Assembly: GCA_902610255.1 (NCBI GenBank)
Contig: CACLUX010000002.1
Span: 62,001-126,000 of the forward strand
DNA length: 64,000 nucleotides
Direction of reading: 5' to 3'
Origin: an uncultured Alphaproteobacteria bacterium
GTDB taxonomy: Bacteria; Pseudomonadota; Alphaproteobacteria; HIMB59
Below, in pieces: positions 30,654-43,700 of the stretch. The notes beneath the pieces are model-generated. The model was not told the DNA's origin, ran no database searches, and saw only the letters and a list, made by a program, of their open reading frames with translations. The translations under genes were made by a program, and so were the position numbers. Positions within the stretch are counted from its first letter, which is position 1. Each line of letters begins with the position of its first letter.

Positions 30654-31168
30654 TATTTTTTCTTACCTTCTTTTCTATAAATTCTCTCACCTTCATACCG
30701 AACACCCTTACCTTTATACGGCTCTGGCTTTCTAAAAGACTTGATTTCAGCTGCTACTTGACCAACTAATTGTTTACTTGTTCCAGTAACTACAACAATA
30801 TTTTTTTCAACTTTTATTGATATACCCTCAGGGATTTCAAAGTTTATGTCGTGACTAAAGCCAAGTGATAAGACGAGCTTTTTTCCAGAAACACTAGCTT
30901 TGTATCCAGTTCCAATTAGTTCAAGTCTCTTTTCAAATCCTTTAGAGTTACCAATAATTTCATTTTTAACATTTGCATAAACAGTTCCAAGAAGTGATTT
31001 ATTTTCTCCAGAGAAATGTAAAAGATTATCTTTGTGGTCAACTTTAATTCCAACAGGAAGAACAGTTGATGATTTTCCTAACTTACCCTCAAAATTAATT
31101 TCATTATCTTTCATAGAAACTTTTATATCTTCAGGGATATTAATAGGGTTTCTTGCTAATCTTGACAT
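30653..31168 (-). CDS. rplF: 50S ribosomal protein L6
   Basis: MSRLARNPINIPE; RKPEPYKGKGVRYEGERIYRKEGKKK. Confidence 0.97.
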   Translation of the reverse strand: MSRLARNPINIPEDIKVSMKDNEINFEGKLGKSSTVLPVGIKVDHKDNLLHFSGENKSLLGTVYANVKNEIIGNSKGFEKRLELIGTGYKASVSGKKLVLSLGFSHDINFEIPEGISIKVEKNIVVVTGTSKQLVGQVAAEIKSFRKPEPYKGKGVRYEGERIYRKEGKKK

Positions 31169-31171
31169 ATT

Positions 31172-31558
31172 TTAGAAAACGCTTATTAGCACTTCCCCTC
31201 CTACTTTTTTTTCCCTTGCATCGGAGTCAGACATTACACCCTTTGAGGTTGATAAAATTGTGGTACCTAAGCCTCCGATAGTCTTAGGAATTTCATTTAC
31301 AGAACTATAAACTCTACATCCTTGTTTTGTAATCTTTTCGATTTTGTTAATTAACGGTGACCCTTTGTAATATTTAAGTGTAATTGAAATATCTTTCTTT
31401 GTATCACCTAAAATTTCAAAATTATCAATGTATCCCTCTTTTTTAAGAACATCACAAACATTAACATTTAATTTTGAAAATATCGCTTTAACAGAAACTT
31501 TATTGGCTTTTTGGCCGTTTCTTATTCTTGTAATCATATCTGCTAGTGTGTCACTCAT
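31172..31558 (-). CDS. rpsH: 30S ribosomal protein S8
   Basis: DTLADMITRIRNGQ; LGTTILSTSKGVMSDSDAREKKVGGEVLISVF. Confidence 0.97.
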   Translation of the reverse strand: MSDTLADMITRIRNGQKANKVSVKAIFSKLNVNVCDVLKKEGYIDNFEILGDTKKDISITLKYYKGSPLINKIEKITKQGCRVYSSVNEIPKTIGGLGTTILSTSKGVMSDSDAREKKVGGEVLISVF

Positions 31559-31559
31559 A

Positions 31560-31865
31560 CTACCAACTCGCTTTCGTTAAACCTGGTATTTGGCCCTTAC
31601 CAGCCATATCTCTAATAGCTATTCTAGATAAATTAAATTTACTATAAACACCACGAGGTCTTCCGGATAGGAAACATCTGTTTCGATATCTTATTCTTGA
31701 TGAATTTCTAGGTAAGGACTCAAGTTTCATCTGTATCTTTACTCTTTCTTCAAATGGCAAATCTTTATTGGATAAAAGGCTTTTTAATTTTTTTCTTTTT
31801 TCACTGAGTCTATCTATCAGTACTTTCCTATTTATATTTTTTTGTATTGCGCTTTGTTTTGCCAT
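31560..31865 (-). CDS. rpsN: 30S ribosomal protein S14
   Basis: [43 protein letters not shown]. Confidence 0.97.
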   Translation of the reverse strand: MAKQSAIQKNINRKVLIDRLSEKRKKLKSLLSNKDLPFEERVKIQMKLESLPRNSSRIRYRNRCFLSGRPRGVYSKFNLSRIAIRDMAGKGQIPGLTKASW

Positions 31866-31867
31866 GG

Positions 31868-32404
31868 TTAATTCAGAAACGGAAAGTTCATTAATTTTAA
31901 AAGTTCGTACCCCTCTTTGTCATTATTTGCAGAAGTGGCAATAGTGATATCAAAACCGAAGATATTTTCAACGTTTTCAACGCTAATTTCGGGAAAAATA
32001 ATATGATCTTTAATACCTATGGTAATGTTACCTTGGCCATCAAATGACTTTTTGTTATAACCTCTGAAGTCTTTAATACGAGGCATTGCGATATTTACAA
32101 GTCTATCGTAAAACTCCATCATCATATTTTTTCTGAGTGTAACAGAAAGTCCTACTGGCATTCCTTTTCTAACTTTAAAGGAGGCAATAGCTTTTTTTGA
32201 CATTCTAACAACTGGTGATTGACCAGTTATAAGAGATAAATCTTTTTTTATTTTTTCAATAGCTTTGTTATCCTCTTTAATAGCTCCGATACCTGCGTTA
32301 ATTACTATTTTTGATATTTTTGGAACAGCAAGTTTATGATTTATATCTAAATTTTTGGCTAACTGGTCAGAGACATTGAAAAGTTCTTGAACTGAATTTG
32401 ACAT
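31868..32404 (-). CDS. rplE: 50S ribosomal protein L5
   Basis: [60 protein letters not shown]. Confidence 0.97.
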   Translation of the reverse strand: MSNSVQELFNVSDQLAKNLDINHKLAVPKISKIVINAGIGAIKEDNKAIEKIKKDLSLITGQSPVVRMSKKAIASFKVRKGMPVGLSVTLRKNMMMEFYDRLVNIAMPRIKDFRGYNKKSFDGQGNITIGIKDHIIFPEISVENVENIFGFDITIATSANNDKEGYELLKLMNFPFLN

Positions 32405-32712
32405 TAGTATTTGTCTCCTGATGATTTTAAAATTCTAATTTTTTTTCCACTATCAATTTTGAAACCTACTTTAGAAGATTTTTTAGTTTTCGAGTCATAA
32501 GCCAAAATATTTGAAATATGAATAGGCATTTCTTTATCAACAATACCTCCTTTAGACTCTTGAGATGGCTTTTGATGTTTTTTACTTACGTTGACACCAG
32601 ATATCACAACTTTATCAGCAGAATTGATTATTTTTGAAATCTTTCCAATCTTGCCTTTATCTTTACCGACTCTCACAATCACTTCGTCACCTTTTTTGTA
32701 TTTTTTAATCAT
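32404..32712 (-). CDS. rplX: 50S ribosomal protein L24
   Basis: KKGDEVIVRVGKDKGKIGKI KOW motif; context. Confidence 0.96.
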   Translation of the reverse strand: MIKKYKKGDEVIVRVGKDKGKIGKISKIINSADKVVISGVNVSKKHQKPSQESKGGIVDKEMPIHISNILAYDSKTKKSSKVGFKIDSGKKIRILKSSGDKY

Positions 32713-33080
32713 TATAATACCTCAGGAGCTAAGCTAACTATTTTCATCATATTTCTTTTTCTAAGCTCTCTTGTAACGGGTCCAAAAATTCTTGTTCCAA
32801 TTGGTTCATTTTGTTTGTCTAAAAGAACAGCTGCATTAGAGTCAAATTTAATTGATGTACCGTCATCCCTAATTAATGGCTTTTTTGTTCTTACAATAAT
32901 TGCTCTTTGTACTTCACCTTTTTTAACCTTAGATCTTGGAATAGCATCTTTGACTGAAACAACAATAATGTCCCCTATTCTTGCATACCTTCTTTTTGAT
33001 CCACCGATAACTTTTATGCAGCTTATTAATCGGGCTCCAGAATTATCTGCTACTTGTAAATTAGACTCTGCTTGTATCAT
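32712..33080 (-). CDS. rplN: 50S ribosomal protein L14
   Basis: [37 protein letters not shown]. Confidence 0.98.
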   Translation of the reverse strand: MIQAESNLQVADNSGARLISCIKVIGGSKRRYARIGDIIVVSVKDAIPRSKVKKGEVQRAIIVRTKKPLIRDDGTSIKFDSNAAVLLDKQNEPIGTRIFGPVTRELRKRNMMKIVSLAPEVL

Positions 33081-33307
33081 TATTTAATAACTTCCCATGA
33101 TTTATTTTTAGAAATAGGTCTTGTTTCTTGAATTCTTACGGAGTCTCCCACAATAATTTTATTATCACTGTCGTGAGCAAGGTACTTTTTTGAGACTCTT
33201 ATTATTTTTTTATAAACTGGATGGGTAGTCTGTCTTGTTACCAAAACAGATATGGTTTTGTCACCTGATTTTTTTATAACTTTTCCAGTTAAAATACGTT
33301 TAGGCAT
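33080..33307 (-). CDS. rpsQ: 30S ribosomal protein S17
   Basis: [34 protein letters not shown]. Confidence 0.96.
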   Translation of the reverse strand: MPKRILTGKVIKKSGDKTISVLVTRQTTHPVYKKIIRVSKKYLAHDSDNKIIVGDSVRIQETRPISKNKSWEVIK

Positions 33308-33455
33308 TTTTATTTAGTCTTTCTTTTGTTAATAGTGATGCTATTTGCTTTTTAACTTTTTTAAATTGAGAGGTATCTGTGAGCTGGCCACTTTTCTTCA
33401 TGATTTTAAGGTTAAATAACTCTTTTTTTAAACTATTTATATCTTTATCAGCCAT
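33300..33455 (-). CDS. rpmC: 50S ribosomal protein L29
   Basis: Not in ORF track (51 aa). Reverse complement reads [51 protein letters not shown]; fills the rplP-rpsQ gap in canonical order. Confidence 0.92.
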   Translation of the reverse strand: MADKDINSLKKELFNLKIMKKSGQLTDTSQFKKVKKQIASLLTKERLNKNA

Positions 33456-33868
33456 TAAAATTGATCCAATGATACGAATGTTGTTTTTACAGGTAATTTA
33501 GCAGATGCAAGTTCGAAAGCTTTTTTTGCTAAATGCTTATCAACACCATCGACCTCAAACATTATTGTTCCCGGTTTTACTCTGCAGACCCATCTATCTA
33601 TTGCACCTTTTCCTTTACCCATTCTAACTTCTGCAGGTTTTGCTGTGACTGGTACGTCTGGAAAAACTCTAATCCAAAGTCTTCCAGCTCTTTTTAAAAA
33701 TCTAGTGATAGCTCTTCTGGATGCCTCAATTTGCCTTGCTGTTACTCTTTCAGCATCTAATGATTTAAGTCCGTAATAACCAAATGTTAGTTCATAATTA
33801 CCCTTGGCACTACCGTGGATTCTTCCTTTATGCTGTTTTCTGTATTTTGTATTCTTAGGCAGTAACAT
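33455..33868 (-). CDS. rplP: 50S ribosomal protein L16
   Basis: [38 protein letters not shown]. Confidence 0.98.
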   Translation of the reverse strand: MLLPKNTKYRKQHKGRIHGSAKGNYELTFGYYGLKSLDAERVTARQIEASRRAITRFLKRAGRLWIRVFPDVPVTAKPAEVRMGKGKGAIDRWVCRVKPGTIMFEVDGVDKHLAKKAFELASAKLPVKTTFVSLDQF

Positions 33869-34533
33869 TAATTAGTTTTCTCTTTTTTATCATCTGTTCT
33901 GTTTATTGTATTTTTACTCTCGCCTTTAAAAAGCCAAACCTTAATTCCTATTATTCCATAAGTGGTTAAGGCTCGAGCAGTTGCGTAATCTATATCAGCT
34001 CTAAGGGTATGTAAAGGTACACTTCCCTCAGAAAACTTCTCTGATCTTGCTATTTCAGCACCACCTAGCCTACCACCACATACAATTTTAATACCCCTAG
34101 CACCAAGTTTAATTGCTGATAAACCTGATTTTTTCATTGCTTTTCTGAAGGCAACTCTTTTTTCTAACTGTCTTGCAATTGAGTCTGCAACTAAAGAGGC
34201 ATCAATTTCGGGCTTTTTTATTTCTTTAATATCCAATGAAATACTCTTTTCAGATAACTTAGAAAGTCTATTTCTAAGTTTTTCAATATCTGCTCCTTTT
34301 TTACCAATAAGAACCCCTGGCTTGGAGGTATGAATTATAATTTTGAGATTTGCAGCAGCTCTTTCAATGATAACTGAGCTTATTCCTGCAATTGAATAAT
34401 TCTTTTCAATATAATTTCTAATTTTATGATCTTCTTTAAGGAAAGTTGAATAACTTTTCTTTTCAAACCAGGTTGATTGCCAATATTTATTAATACCTAC
34501 TCTTAGTGAAGTTGGGTTAACTTTCTGACCCAT
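33868..34533 (-). CDS. rpsC: 30S ribosomal protein S3
   Basis: [56 protein letters not shown]. Confidence 0.98.
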   Translation of the reverse strand: MGQKVNPTSLRVGINKYWQSTWFEKKSYSTFLKEDHKIRNYIEKNYSIAGISSVIIERAAANLKIIIHTSKPGVLIGKKGADIEKLRNRLSKLSEKSISLDIKEIKKPEIDASLVADSIARQLEKRVAFRKAMKKSGLSAIKLGARGIKIVCGGRLGGAEIARSEKFSEGSVPLHTLRADIDYATARALTTYGIIGIKVWLFKGESKNTINRTDDKKEKTN

Positions 34534-34874
34534 TATAATCTCTCCTCTAATACTAAAGTTAGTCTAGAAAAGGGTTTGATAATCTGGAAAGCTCTTCCTT
34601 TACTCATTGGTCTAAACCTTTTCATCCTCAAACTTTTTCCTACGTAAGCTTCTTTTACAAAAAGTTTGTCAATGTCCAAATTATTATTATTTTCTGCATT
34701 TGCGACTGCAGAATTTAATGTTTTTAAAACCTCTTTACTTACTCTTTTATTTGAAAATTTCAAAATATTTACAGCAGCATTAATATCTTTTTTTCTAATA
34801 TCTTTGACAATTAAATTAAGCTTTTGAGAGCTAGTCCTAATCATTTTGTTAATTGCTTTGACTTCTTTAGGCAT
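34533..34874 (-). CDS. rplV: 50S ribosomal protein L22
   Basis: S10-operon position; [32 protein letters not shown]. Confidence 0.96.
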   Translation of the reverse strand: MPKEVKAINKMIRTSSQKLNLIVKDIRKKDINAAVNILKFSNKRVSKEVLKTLNSAVANAENNNNLDIDKLFVKEAYVGKSLRMKRFRPMSKGRAFQIIKPFSRLTLVLEERL

Positions 34875-34876
34875 AA

Positions 34877-35161
34877 TTATTTTTTACCCTGCACTGCTTT
34901 CTTATCTCCTGAATGTCCTTTAAATACTCTAGTTGGTGAAAACTCTCCAAGTTTATGGCCTACCATGTCTTCAGTAACGTAAACTGGTATAAAGGATTTA
35001 CCATTATAAACGGAAATAGTTACTCCGACAAAATCAGGTATAATGGTTGATCTTCTTGACCACGTCTTGATTGGGGATTTTGAACTTTCTTCTTTAGATT
35101 TTTTAACTTTTTTGAATAGAGTTACATCAAAGTAAGGTCCTTTCCATACAGATCTTGCCAT
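34877..35161 (-). CDS. rpsS: 30S ribosomal protein S19
   Basis: [59 protein letters not shown]. Confidence 0.98.
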   Translation of the reverse strand: MARSVWKGPYFDVTLFKKVKKSKEESSKSPIKTWSRRSTIIPDFVGVTISVYNGKSFIPVYVTEDMVGHKLGEFSPTRVFKGHSGDKKAVQGKK

Positions 35162-35985
35162 TACTTTTTAGCCCTTCTTGATATGATCATCTTAGATGTA
35201 AATTTAATTCTTCTCGTCTTCTTACCTTTTGTTTTCATACCCCATGGTGTTGAAGGGTGCCTACCTCCTGATGTTCTTCCTTCTCCTCCACCATGTGGGT
35301 GATCAACAGGGTTCATAACAACACCTCTAACAGTAGGTCTTATGCCAAGATGTCTTTTAATGCCGGCTTTGCCAATTTTTTTATTTTTATTGTCTTGATT
35401 AGATACAACACCTATAGAGGCCATGCATTCACCATGGATTAATCTCGTTTCGCGGGATGAAAGTTTAACCATTACGTATTTTTCTTGTTCTCCTAAAACT
35501 TGTCCAAATGATCCTGCTGATCTACATATTTTACCACCAGCTCCAGGTTTTAATTCAATATTATGTATTGAGGTACCAGTTGGAATATTTTTAATCTTCA
35601 TAGCATTACCAGATGATATTTCTGTTTTGGCTGATGAAATAACCTTATCGCCAGTTTTTAAATCAGTAGGAGCAATAATGTATTCTTTTAAATCTTGATA
35701 GTTAATGAGCGCTATAAAAGCACTTCTATTAGGATCGTATTCTATTCTCTCTACTGTACCAATTTTATCAAATGTATTTCTTTTAAAATTTACAAGTCTG
35801 TATTTCTTCTTGTGCCCACCTGATCTATGTCTAATTGTAATCTTACCAGTGTTGTTTCTACCAGAATTAGGTTGTAAGTCTTCTATTAAAGATTTTTCCG
35901 GACGTCCCTTAAACAAATGTGACTTATCGATTTTTACTGTTTTTCTGTAAGAAGGTGTTGTTGGCTTGTAAGTTATCAGTCCCAT
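35161..35985 (-). CDS. rplB: 50S ribosomal protein L2
   Basis: Likely start [14 protein letters not shown] at 35985 (ORF track start 36000 adds MVRYN); [28 protein letters not shown]. Confidence 0.98.
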   Translation of the reverse strand: MGLITYKPTTPSYRKTVKIDKSHLFKGRPEKSLIEDLQPNSGRNNTGKITIRHRSGGHKKKYRLVNFKRNTFDKIGTVERIEYDPNRSAFIALINYQDLKEYIIAPTDLKTGDKVISSAKTEISSGNAMKIKNIPTGTSIHNIELKPGAGGKICRSAGSFGQVLGEQEKYVMVKLSSRETRLIHGECMASIGVVSNQDNKNKKIGKAGIKRHLGIRPTVRGVVMNPVDHPHGGGEGRTSGGRHPSTPWGMKTKGKKTRRIKFTSKMIISRRAKK

Positions 35986-35986
35986 A

Positions 35987-36268
35987 TTATACCTTACCAC
36001 TCATATCTATGGTGTTGCCCTCTTTAAGAGTAACTATTATTCTTTTAAGTTCTGATCTTGTACCTCTTTGACCCTTAAATACTTTTGGTTTGCTCTTAAC
36101 ATTAAGAGTATTTAGCTTTTGAACTTTAACTTTATATATCTCTTCTATTGTCTTTTTTATGTTAATTTTATTTGCATCGTTTCGAACTTCAAAAATGTAC
36201 TTATTAAACTGAGCATTAGCTGTAGATTTTTCTGTGATGACAGGTTTTTTAATTAAATTAAGATCCAT
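35987..36268 (-). CDS. rplW: 50S ribosomal protein L23
   Basis: [22 protein letters not shown]; context. Confidence 0.96.
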   Translation of the reverse strand: MDLNLIKKPVITEKSTANAQFNKYIFEVRNDANKINIKKTIEEIYKVKVQKLNTLNVKSKPKVFKGQRGTRSELKRIIVTLKEGNTIDMSGKV

Positions 36269-36836
36269 TTAAATTATTACCTATGTATGAATTATAAATT
36301 GTTGATTTTTTTGAAAATAAAACCATGTCAGATTTTAATGCTGTATGGACCGAATAACTTTTATCTGAGAGAAAGTATATTTTTTTGTAGTTTTGAAATT
36401 TAACAATCAATTTATTCTCTGTTATATTACTAAGCACAAAAATAATCATTTTGTTTGGGTTTTTTTTTAACAAATCAGAGATACTTTTTTCATCTAATTT
36501 TTCCTCATCGAAAACAAAGAGTGATTTATTATTACTTTTACTTACTAATGATGACAATAATGCGCTTTTTTTGACTTTTTTATTAACTTTATAAGAAACC
36601 ACATGAAATTTTGGCCCAAAAGCTTTTCCCCCACCTCTTCTTTGCGTTGTTTTTTTGTTACCAGCTCTTGCATTTCCAGTTCCTTTTTGTTTAAAAAGTT
36701 TTTTTCCTGAGCCAGCAACTTCGGATCTATCAAGACTGTGATTATTTCCTTGTTTATGGGAATAGATTTTTTGTAATGATAAATGTAAAGCTTTTTCTGA
36801 TATATTTTTATCTTTTAATGTAATTTGTTCAAACAT
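36258..36836 (-). CDS. rplD: 50S ribosomal protein L4
   Basis: LFKQKGTGNARAGNKKTTQRRGGGKAFGPK; context. Confidence 0.96.
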   Translation of the reverse strand: MFEQITLKDKNISEKALHLSLQKIYSHKQGNNHSLDRSEVAGSGKKLFKQKGTGNARAGNKKTTQRRGGGKAFGPKFHVVSYKVNKKVKKSALLSSLVSKSNNKSLFVFDEEKLDEKSISDLLKKNPNKMIIFVLSNITENKLIVKFQNYKKIYFLSDKSYSVHTALKSDMVLFSKKSTIYNSYIGNNLNGS

Positions 36837-37442
36837 TTATTTAAAAACCTTAACTATAGATTTATTTTTTCCAGGGACAGATCCTTTGATAAATATTAAT
36901 TTTTTATCTTGATCAATTAAAAGCACCTCTAAATTTTTAGTAGTTGTTAATTGATCACCTAAATGACCAGCCATTTTTTTTCCTTTGAAAACCTTACCTG
37001 GATTCTGATTTTGACCTGTTGAACCATGAGCTCTATGAGAAATAGAAACACCATGTGTTGCTCTCATACCACTAAAATTATGTCTCTTCATAGCGCCAGC
37101 AAAACCTTTACCAGTTGATTTTGACTGTACCGAAACTTTATCACCAACTTTAAATTTAGGATTAATTAAAGAACCAACCTCAAGGAGTTCCTCGTCAGAA
37201 TTTATTCTATGTTCCTTAATTATTTTTTTTGGCTCTAAATTTAATTTATTGAATTCTTTTAATTGAGGTTTATTAAGTTTTTTTGGTTTAAGAAAACCTA
37301 TAATATTTGCAAGATAACCATCTCTATCAATAGTTCTGTTACCAACAATTGTACAGCTATTATAATCAAGAACTGTTGCAGAAACTCTAGTGCCATTTTC
37401 ATTAATAAATGAAGTTTGGCCAATTTTAGTGCTGATGATCAT
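36837..37442 (-). CDS. rplC: 50S ribosomal protein L3
   Basis: [52 protein letters not shown]. Confidence 0.97.
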   Translation of the reverse strand: MIISTKIGQTSFINENGTRVSATVLDYNSCTIVGNRTIDRDGYLANIIGFLKPKKLNKPQLKEFNKLNLEPKKIIKEHRINSDEELLEVGSLINPKFKVGDKVSVQSKSTGKGFAGAMKRHNFSGMRATHGVSISHRAHGSTGQNQNPGKVFKGKKMAGHLGDQLTTTKNLEVLLIDQDKKLIFIKGSVPGKNKSIVKVFK

Positions 37443-37448
37443 AATTAA

Positions 37449-37763
37449 TTATTTTTTTATTTTTATATCGACATTGACACCAGATGCTAAGTCAAGCTTC
37501 ATAAGTGCATCAACTGTTTGTGGTGTAGGTTCTATGATATCCATCATCCTAATGTGTGTTCGTAATTCAAACTGCTCCCTACTTTTTTTATCTACATGTG
37601 GGGATTTATTTACTGTAACTCTCTCAATTTTAGATGGCATGGGAATTGGTCCAATTACTTTGGCACCAGTTCTTTTAGCTGTTTGAAGAATATCAATTGA
37701 ACTTCTATCTAAGATGTTATGATCAAACGATTTTAATCTTATTCTAATATTTTGATTTATCAT
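37449..37763 (-). CDS. rpsJ: 30S ribosomal protein S10
   Basis: [50 protein letters not shown]. Confidence 0.98.
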   Translation of the reverse strand: MINQNIRIRLKSFDHNILDRSSIDILQTAKRTGAKVIGPIPMPSKIERVTVNKSPHVDKKSREQFELRTHIRMMDIIEPTPQTVDALMKLDLASGVNVDIKIKK

Positions 37764-37765
37764 GA

Positions 37766-39829
37766 TTAAGCCAGTTTTGATTTAATTTCTTCTTCAACAT
37801 TTGAAGGTACGACATCATAGTGTGAGAATAACATTGTATAACTTGCTCTTCCTTGACTCATTGAGCGTAGATTATTAACATAACCAAACATATTAGCAAG
37901 AGGAACTACAGACGATACAACTTTAGCATTACCTCTGTCTTCCATTTTTTCAATTTGACCTCTTCTTGAGTTTAAATCACCAATAATATCGCCCATGTAA
38001 TCTTCTGGGGTTACTACTTCAACTTTCATCATTGGCTCAAGTAATTTTGGTCCCGCTTTACCAACAGCTTCTCTGAATGCGGCTCTTGAAGCTATCTCAA
38101 AAGCTAATACAGAAGAGTCAACATCATGAAATGCACCATCATGAACTTCTGCTTCAAAGTCTATCACGTTATAGCCAGCTATAACTCCATTTTGAGCGGC
38201 AAAATTAATACCTTTTTCTACTCCAGGGATATATTCTTTTGGAATATTTCCTCCAACTACTGTGTTAACAAATTTAACACCAGAATTTCTCTCTAACGGT
38301 TTGAATTTCATTTTTACTCTTGCAAATTGGCCAGCACCACCAGATTGTTTTTTATGTGTATAGTCTACTTCAACCTCTTTAGTAATTGTCTCTCTATATG
38401 CAACTTGAGGAGCTCCAACATCTGCTTCAACTTTGAATTCTCTTTTCATTCTATCAACCAAAATTTCTAAATGAAGTTCGCCCATACCTTTAATAATTGT
38501 TTGTCCAGACTCTTCATCTGAAGTTACTCTGAAACTTGGATCTTCTTGGGCTAGCCTTCCCAAGGCTTGTCCCATTTTTTCATAATCAGCTTTTGTTTTG
38601 GGCTCAACTGCAACTTCAATAACAGGATCAGGGAATTCCATTTTTTCTAAGATAACTTTTTTTGATGGATCACATAAAGTATCACCAGTGGTGACATTCT
38701 TCAAACCAACTAAAGCAACTATATCTCCTGCCTTTGCATCTTTAATTTCTTCTCTAGTGTTTGAGTGCATTAAAAGCATTCTTCCAATTCTTTCTTTTTG
38801 ATTTTTTGATGAATTAAGTATGGTTGAACCTGAGCTAAGGTTTCCACAATAAAGTCTACAAAAAGTTATTTGACCAACAAAAGGATCAGCTGCTACTTTA
38901 AAAGCCAAGGCCGCAAAAGGTTCTTCAGGAGTATTAGGAATTTGTAATTTATCATCTGAACCTTCTTTTATTCCTTCAACAAAACCTATGTCTTTAGGAG
39001 AAGGTAAATAATCTACAACAGCATCAAGTAATGGTTGGACACCTTTATTTTTAAAAGCAGTTCCACATAAAACAGGAACAAATTTAAAATCAATTGTTCC
39101 TTTTCTTATACAAGCTTTTAAAGTATCAACAGATATTTCTTTTCCCTCTAGGTAGTCCTCTAGTGCTTTATCATCTGCTTCAACTGCATTTTCAATTAAC
39201 TCTTCTCTTTTTTTCTTAGCTTCATCAATTAAATCATCGCTAATATCAGTAACATCATACTCTGCGCCGAGACTATCGTCTTTCCAAATAATTGATTTAA
39301 AATTGACTAGGTCAACTACTCCTTTGAAATCAGCCTCTTTTCCAATAGCCATTTGCAAAACAAGAGGATTAGCTCCCAATCTATCTTTGATAGATTGAAC
39401 ATTCATCTCAAAATCTGCGCCAAGTCTATCCATTTTATTACAAAAACAAATCCTAGGAACTTTATATCTATCAGCTTGTCTCCAAACTGTTTCTGATTGT
39501 GGCTCAACTCCTGCAACACCGTCAAAACATGCGACAGCACCGTCTAAAACTCTTAAAGATCTTTCAACTTCAATTGTAAAATCAACGTGACCTGGCGTAT
39601 CAATAATATTTATTCTGTGATCATTCCAAAAACAGGTTGTAGCAGCTGAAGTTATTGTTATACCTCTTTCTTGCTCTTGTTCCATCCAATCCATTGTTGC
39701 TGCACCATCATGAACTTCGCCTATCTTATGAGACTTTCCTGTATAATATAAAATTCTTTCGGTCGTTGTGGTTTTACCTGCATCAATATGGGCCATAATT
39801 CCAATATTTCTATATTTACTTAAATCCAT
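37766..39829 (-). CDS. fusA: elongation factor G
   Basis: Likely start [31 protein letters not shown] at 39829 (ORF track has an upstream GTG at 39838); full-length EF-G. Confidence 0.98.
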   Translation of the reverse strand: MDLSKYRNIGIMAHIDAGKTTTTERILYYTGKSHKIGEVHDGAATMDWMEQEQERGITITSAATTCFWNDHRINIIDTPGHVDFTIEVERSLRVLDGAVACFDGVAGVEPQSETVWRQADRYKVPRICFCNKMDRLGADFEMNVQSIKDRLGANPLVLQMAIGKEADFKGVVDLVNFKSIIWKDDSLGAEYDVTDISDDLIDEAKKKREELIENAVEADDKALEDYLEGKEISVDTLKACIRKGTIDFKFVPVLCGTAFKNKGVQPLLDAVVDYLPSPKDIGFVEGIKEGSDDKLQIPNTPEEPFAALAFKVAADPFVGQITFCRLYCGNLSSGSTILNSSKNQKERIGRMLLMHSNTREEIKDAKAGDIVALVGLKNVTTGDTLCDPSKKVILEKMEFPDPVIEVAVEPKTKADYEKMGQALGRLAQEDPSFRVTSDEESGQTIIKGMGELHLEILVDRMKREFKVEADVGAPQVAYRETITKEVEVDYTHKKQSGGAGQFARVKMKFKPLERNSGVKFVNTVVGGNIPKEYIPGVEKGINFAAQNGVIAGYNVIDFEAEVHDGAFHDVDSSVLAFEIASRAAFREAVGKAGPKLLEPMMKVEVVTPEDYMGDIIGDLNSRRGQIEKMEDRGNAKVVSSVVPLANMFGYVNNLRSMSQGRASYTMLFSHYDVVPSNVEEEIKSKLA

Positions 39830-39831
39830 TT

Positions 39832-40305
39832 TTACCACCTATAATGAGCGAATGCTCTGTTAGCTTCTGCCATTTTATGAACTTCATCTTTTTTCTTTAC
39901 AGAATTGCCTTTGTTTTCAAAAGCATCAATTAGTTCATTTGCTAACCTCTCTCTTTGGGTTTTTTCATTTCGTTTTTTTGAATTAGTTAATATCCATTTA
40001 AATGCTAATGCTTGAGCTCTAGTGCTTCTAACTTCCATTGGTACTTGATATGTAGCTCCACCTACTCTTCTAGATTTAACTTCAACAGATGGTTTGACAT
40101 TATTAATAGATTTTTGAAAATATTCTAAAGGGTCATCACTTTGATTATTTGTTTTAATAATATCTAGGGCGCCATATACTATTTTTTGGGCTATTGTTTT
40201 TTTACCCCCTACCATTACCTCATTTATAAACTTGTTCAGAACAACACTGTTGTAAATAGGATCTGGTAATACTTGTCTTTTCTCTGCTGCTCTTCTTCTT
40301 GACAT
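39832..40305 (-). CDS. rpsG: 30S ribosomal protein S7
   Basis: [40 protein letters not shown]. Confidence 0.98.
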   Translation of the reverse strand: MSRRRAAEKRQVLPDPIYNSVVLNKFINEVMVGGKKTIAQKIVYGALDIIKTNNQSDDPLEYFQKSINNVKPSVEVKSRRVGGATYQVPMEVRSTRAQALAFKWILTNSKKRNEKTQRERLANELIDAFENKGNSVKKKDEVHKMAEANRAFAHYRW

Positions 40306-40315
40306 GATTTAAATT

Positions 40316-40690
40316 TTAATTTTTTGGCCTTTTAGCACCGTATTTAGATCTACGTTGTCTTCTTTTTTCAAGCCCTTGGGTATCCAAAGTTCCTCTAATT
40401 ATATGGTATCTTACACCTGGCAAGTCTTTAACTCTTCCTCCACGAATTAGCACTACAGAGTGTTCCTGTAGATTATGTCCTTCTCCAGGAATGTAGGCTG
40501 TTACCTCTTGACCATTAGTTAACTTGACTCTAGCAACTTTTCTTAAAGCTGAGTTAGGTTTTTTAGGAGTGGTAGTGTAAACTCTTAGACATACGCCCCT
40601 TTTTTGAGGACATGACTTAAGGGCAGGAACTTTATTTCTCTTAGAGACTTTCTCTCTAGATTTCCTTACTAATTGATTTATGGTCGGCAT
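40316..40690 (-). CDS. rpsL: 30S ribosomal protein S12
   Basis: [35 protein letters not shown]. Confidence 0.98.
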   Translation of the reverse strand: MPTINQLVRKSREKVSKRNKVPALKSCPQKRGVCLRVYTTTPKKPNSALRKVARVKLTNGQEVTAYIPGEGHNLQEHSVVLIRGGRVKDLPGVRYHIIRGTLDTQGLEKRRQRRSKYGAKRPKN

Positions 40691-40731
40691 AGTTCGCAGA
40701 ATATATTTATAGTATTCAGTATAGTCAACAT

Positions 40732-43700
40732 CTATTTGGAGGTTTCTAGCTGTTTTAATAGTGAATTATCGCGGATTTTAGCCTCTTTTCGGAGAGCTCT
40801 AATTACGTTACCTGTTCCAGCAGGAATTAGTTTACCAACGATGACATTTTCTTTAAGGCCAGTTAATTTATCAACTTTACCATTAATAGCTGCCTCGGTA
40901 AGAACTCTTGTTGTTTCTTGGAAAGAAGCTGCTGAAATAAAGGAATTAGTTTGAAGGCTCGCCTTTGTAATTCCAAGGATCATCATTTTATAATCAACCT
41001 CTTTTTTACCTTCTTTTTTTAATGTGTTGTTCTTTTCAATAACTTCTATTTTATCTTTTATGTCACCAACTAAATATTCACTGTCACCAGAGTCAATTAC
41101 TTCAACTTTTTGTAGCATTTGACGTGTAATACATTCTATGTGCTTGTCATCAATCAAAACACCCTGTAAACGGTAAACTTTCTGAACTTCTCTTACCATA
41201 TATTCAGCTAAAGCCTCAATTCCAAGAATATTTAAAATATCTGTCGGAGCAGGAGTCCCATCGACAATCATATCACCTTTGTTTACCTTATCTCCCTCAT
41301 TAAAATATATATAAGTTCCTTTTGGGATTAAAAATTCTACCGGCTCTCCTTCTTCAGGATTGATAATAATTCTTCTTTTACTTTTAATGTCTTTTCCAAA
41401 TTCGATAGTTCCTGATATTTCTGCTAGAACAGCAGGATTCTTTGGTTTTCTTGACTCAAAGATATCAGCAACTCTTGGTAGTCCACCTGTAATATCTTTT
41501 GTCTTTGAAGAAGCTCTTGGTATCCTGGCTATTACATCACCAGCAGTAACTTCTTTCCCTTTTTCTATATTTAAAACAATACCAACGCTTAAGTCATAAG
41601 TAGATGAATTTTTTGATTTAATTGGATTGCCATCTTTATCTGTTATTAACAACTGTGGTTTTAAATCTTGCTTTCCCTGAAAACTTTTCCAATCAATTAT
41701 TACTTTTGAGGAGATACCGGTAGTCTCGTCAAACTTCTCAATAAATGATACACCCTCAACTAGATCACTAAAATCTAATTTTCCAGTTTCCTCAGCGACG
41801 ATAGGCACAGTATAAGGATCCCATTCAAGTAATAAGCTATTAAGCTTTACATCTGAGCCATTTTTTACTAATAATGTTGATCCGTATGGTGCTCTGAATG
41901 AGGAGACTAAAGTTTTATTATTATCAAATATTTCAAGCTCAGTTGTTCTATTAATAATAATTTCATTTCCAGATCCATTTACAACAGATCTAAGGTTTTT
42001 AATTTTAACTTTTCCATCACTAGGTGACTCAAAATTAGATTTCTCAGCAGAAGAACTCGCAACTCCCCCCACATGGAAAGTTCTCATTGTTAGCTGTGTG
42101 CCAGGCTCTCCAATAGACTGAGCTGCTATAATTCCAACAGCTTCTCCTGTATTTACAGGAACCCCTTTTGCTAAGTCTCTTCCGTAGGATTTGGCACAAA
42201 TACCATGAGTAGAACCACAAGTTATAGGTGATTTTATTCTTACAGATGTTATGTTTTCTTTTTCTAATAATTCTATTTCTTCGTGTGATATATATTGACC
42301 ATTTTTAATGAGTGTATCACCTTTTTTATTTTTAACATCATCAGCTAAATATCTTCCAAAGACTCTTTCTGTCAAAGGTATAGAAACTTCTCCAGACTCA
42401 TAAATAGTATCAACTGTTAAACCTCCGCAACAATTACAATCTTTAGCTGTAATTGTTAAATCTTGCGCAACGTCAACTAGTCTTCTAGTTAAATATCCTG
42501 AACTTGCTGTTTTAAGAGCTGTATCTGCTAATCCTTTTCTAGCACCATGGGTGGAGTTAAAATACTCTAAAACTGTTAAACCATCTTTGAAGTTGGATGT
42601 AATTGGGTTTTCAATAATTTCTCCTGATGGTCTTGCCATCAAACCTCTCATGCCTGCCAACTGCTTGAGCTGAGCCTCAGAACCACGTGCACCAGAGTCT
42701 GCCATGATATATACAGAATTAATTTGGCTATCTTTATTTGATGAAACGGTTTTCATCATTGCTTTTGCTACTTTGTCTGTGCAAGTAGACCACAAGCCCA
42801 CAACTTTGTTATATTTTTCTCTTTCGGTAATAAGTCCCTCTTGATATTGATTTTCAAGGCTATTTACTAGTTTTTGTGTGTCTTGAATTAAAATATTTTT
42901 TTCCTCAGGTATTACTAAATCATCTTTTCCAAATGAAATACCTGCTTTTGCAGCATACTTAAAACCAACGTTCATGATTTGATCAACGAATATGCAGGTC
43001 GCTTTTTGACCTGTAAATCTGTAAACATTATCTAGGAGATTACTAATATCTTTTTTTGTCAAAACTTTATTAATGACATCAAATGGTAAATTTTTGTTTT
43101 CAGGAACTGTTTTAAAAAGAACAACTCTACCTGCAGAGGTAGTATATTTTTTGTACACAAAGCTATCAGTTTCAGAATTGTATATTTTAGTCCTGTATAA
43201 AATAGGCGTATGAAGTTCTATGGTTTTGTTTTCTAATGCAAATTCTACTTCCCCTACGTGTGAATAATATTTCTTTGCCTCTTCATTTTCATTAATCAAT
43301 GATAAATAGTAAATTCCTAGAACTATATCTTGACTTGGAACAATAATAGGTTTTCCACTTGAGGGTGAAAGAATGTTATTAGTACTCATCATTAAAACTC
43401 TTGCTTCTAATTGAGCCTCAAGACTTAAAGGTATGTGAACTGCCATCTGATCACCATCAAAATCTGCATTAAATGCGGTACAGACTAGTGGATGTAGTTG
43501 AATAGCTTTACCTTCTATTAGAATTGGTTCAAATGCTTGAATACCTAATCTATGTAGAGTAGGAGCTCTGTTTAAAAGAATTGGATGTTCTCTAATAACT
43601 TCGTCAAGTATATCCCAAACCTCGGGTCTCTCAGACTCTACCATTTTTCTGGCAGATTTAAGGGTTGAAGCGAAACCATAAGATTCAAGTTTATTGTATA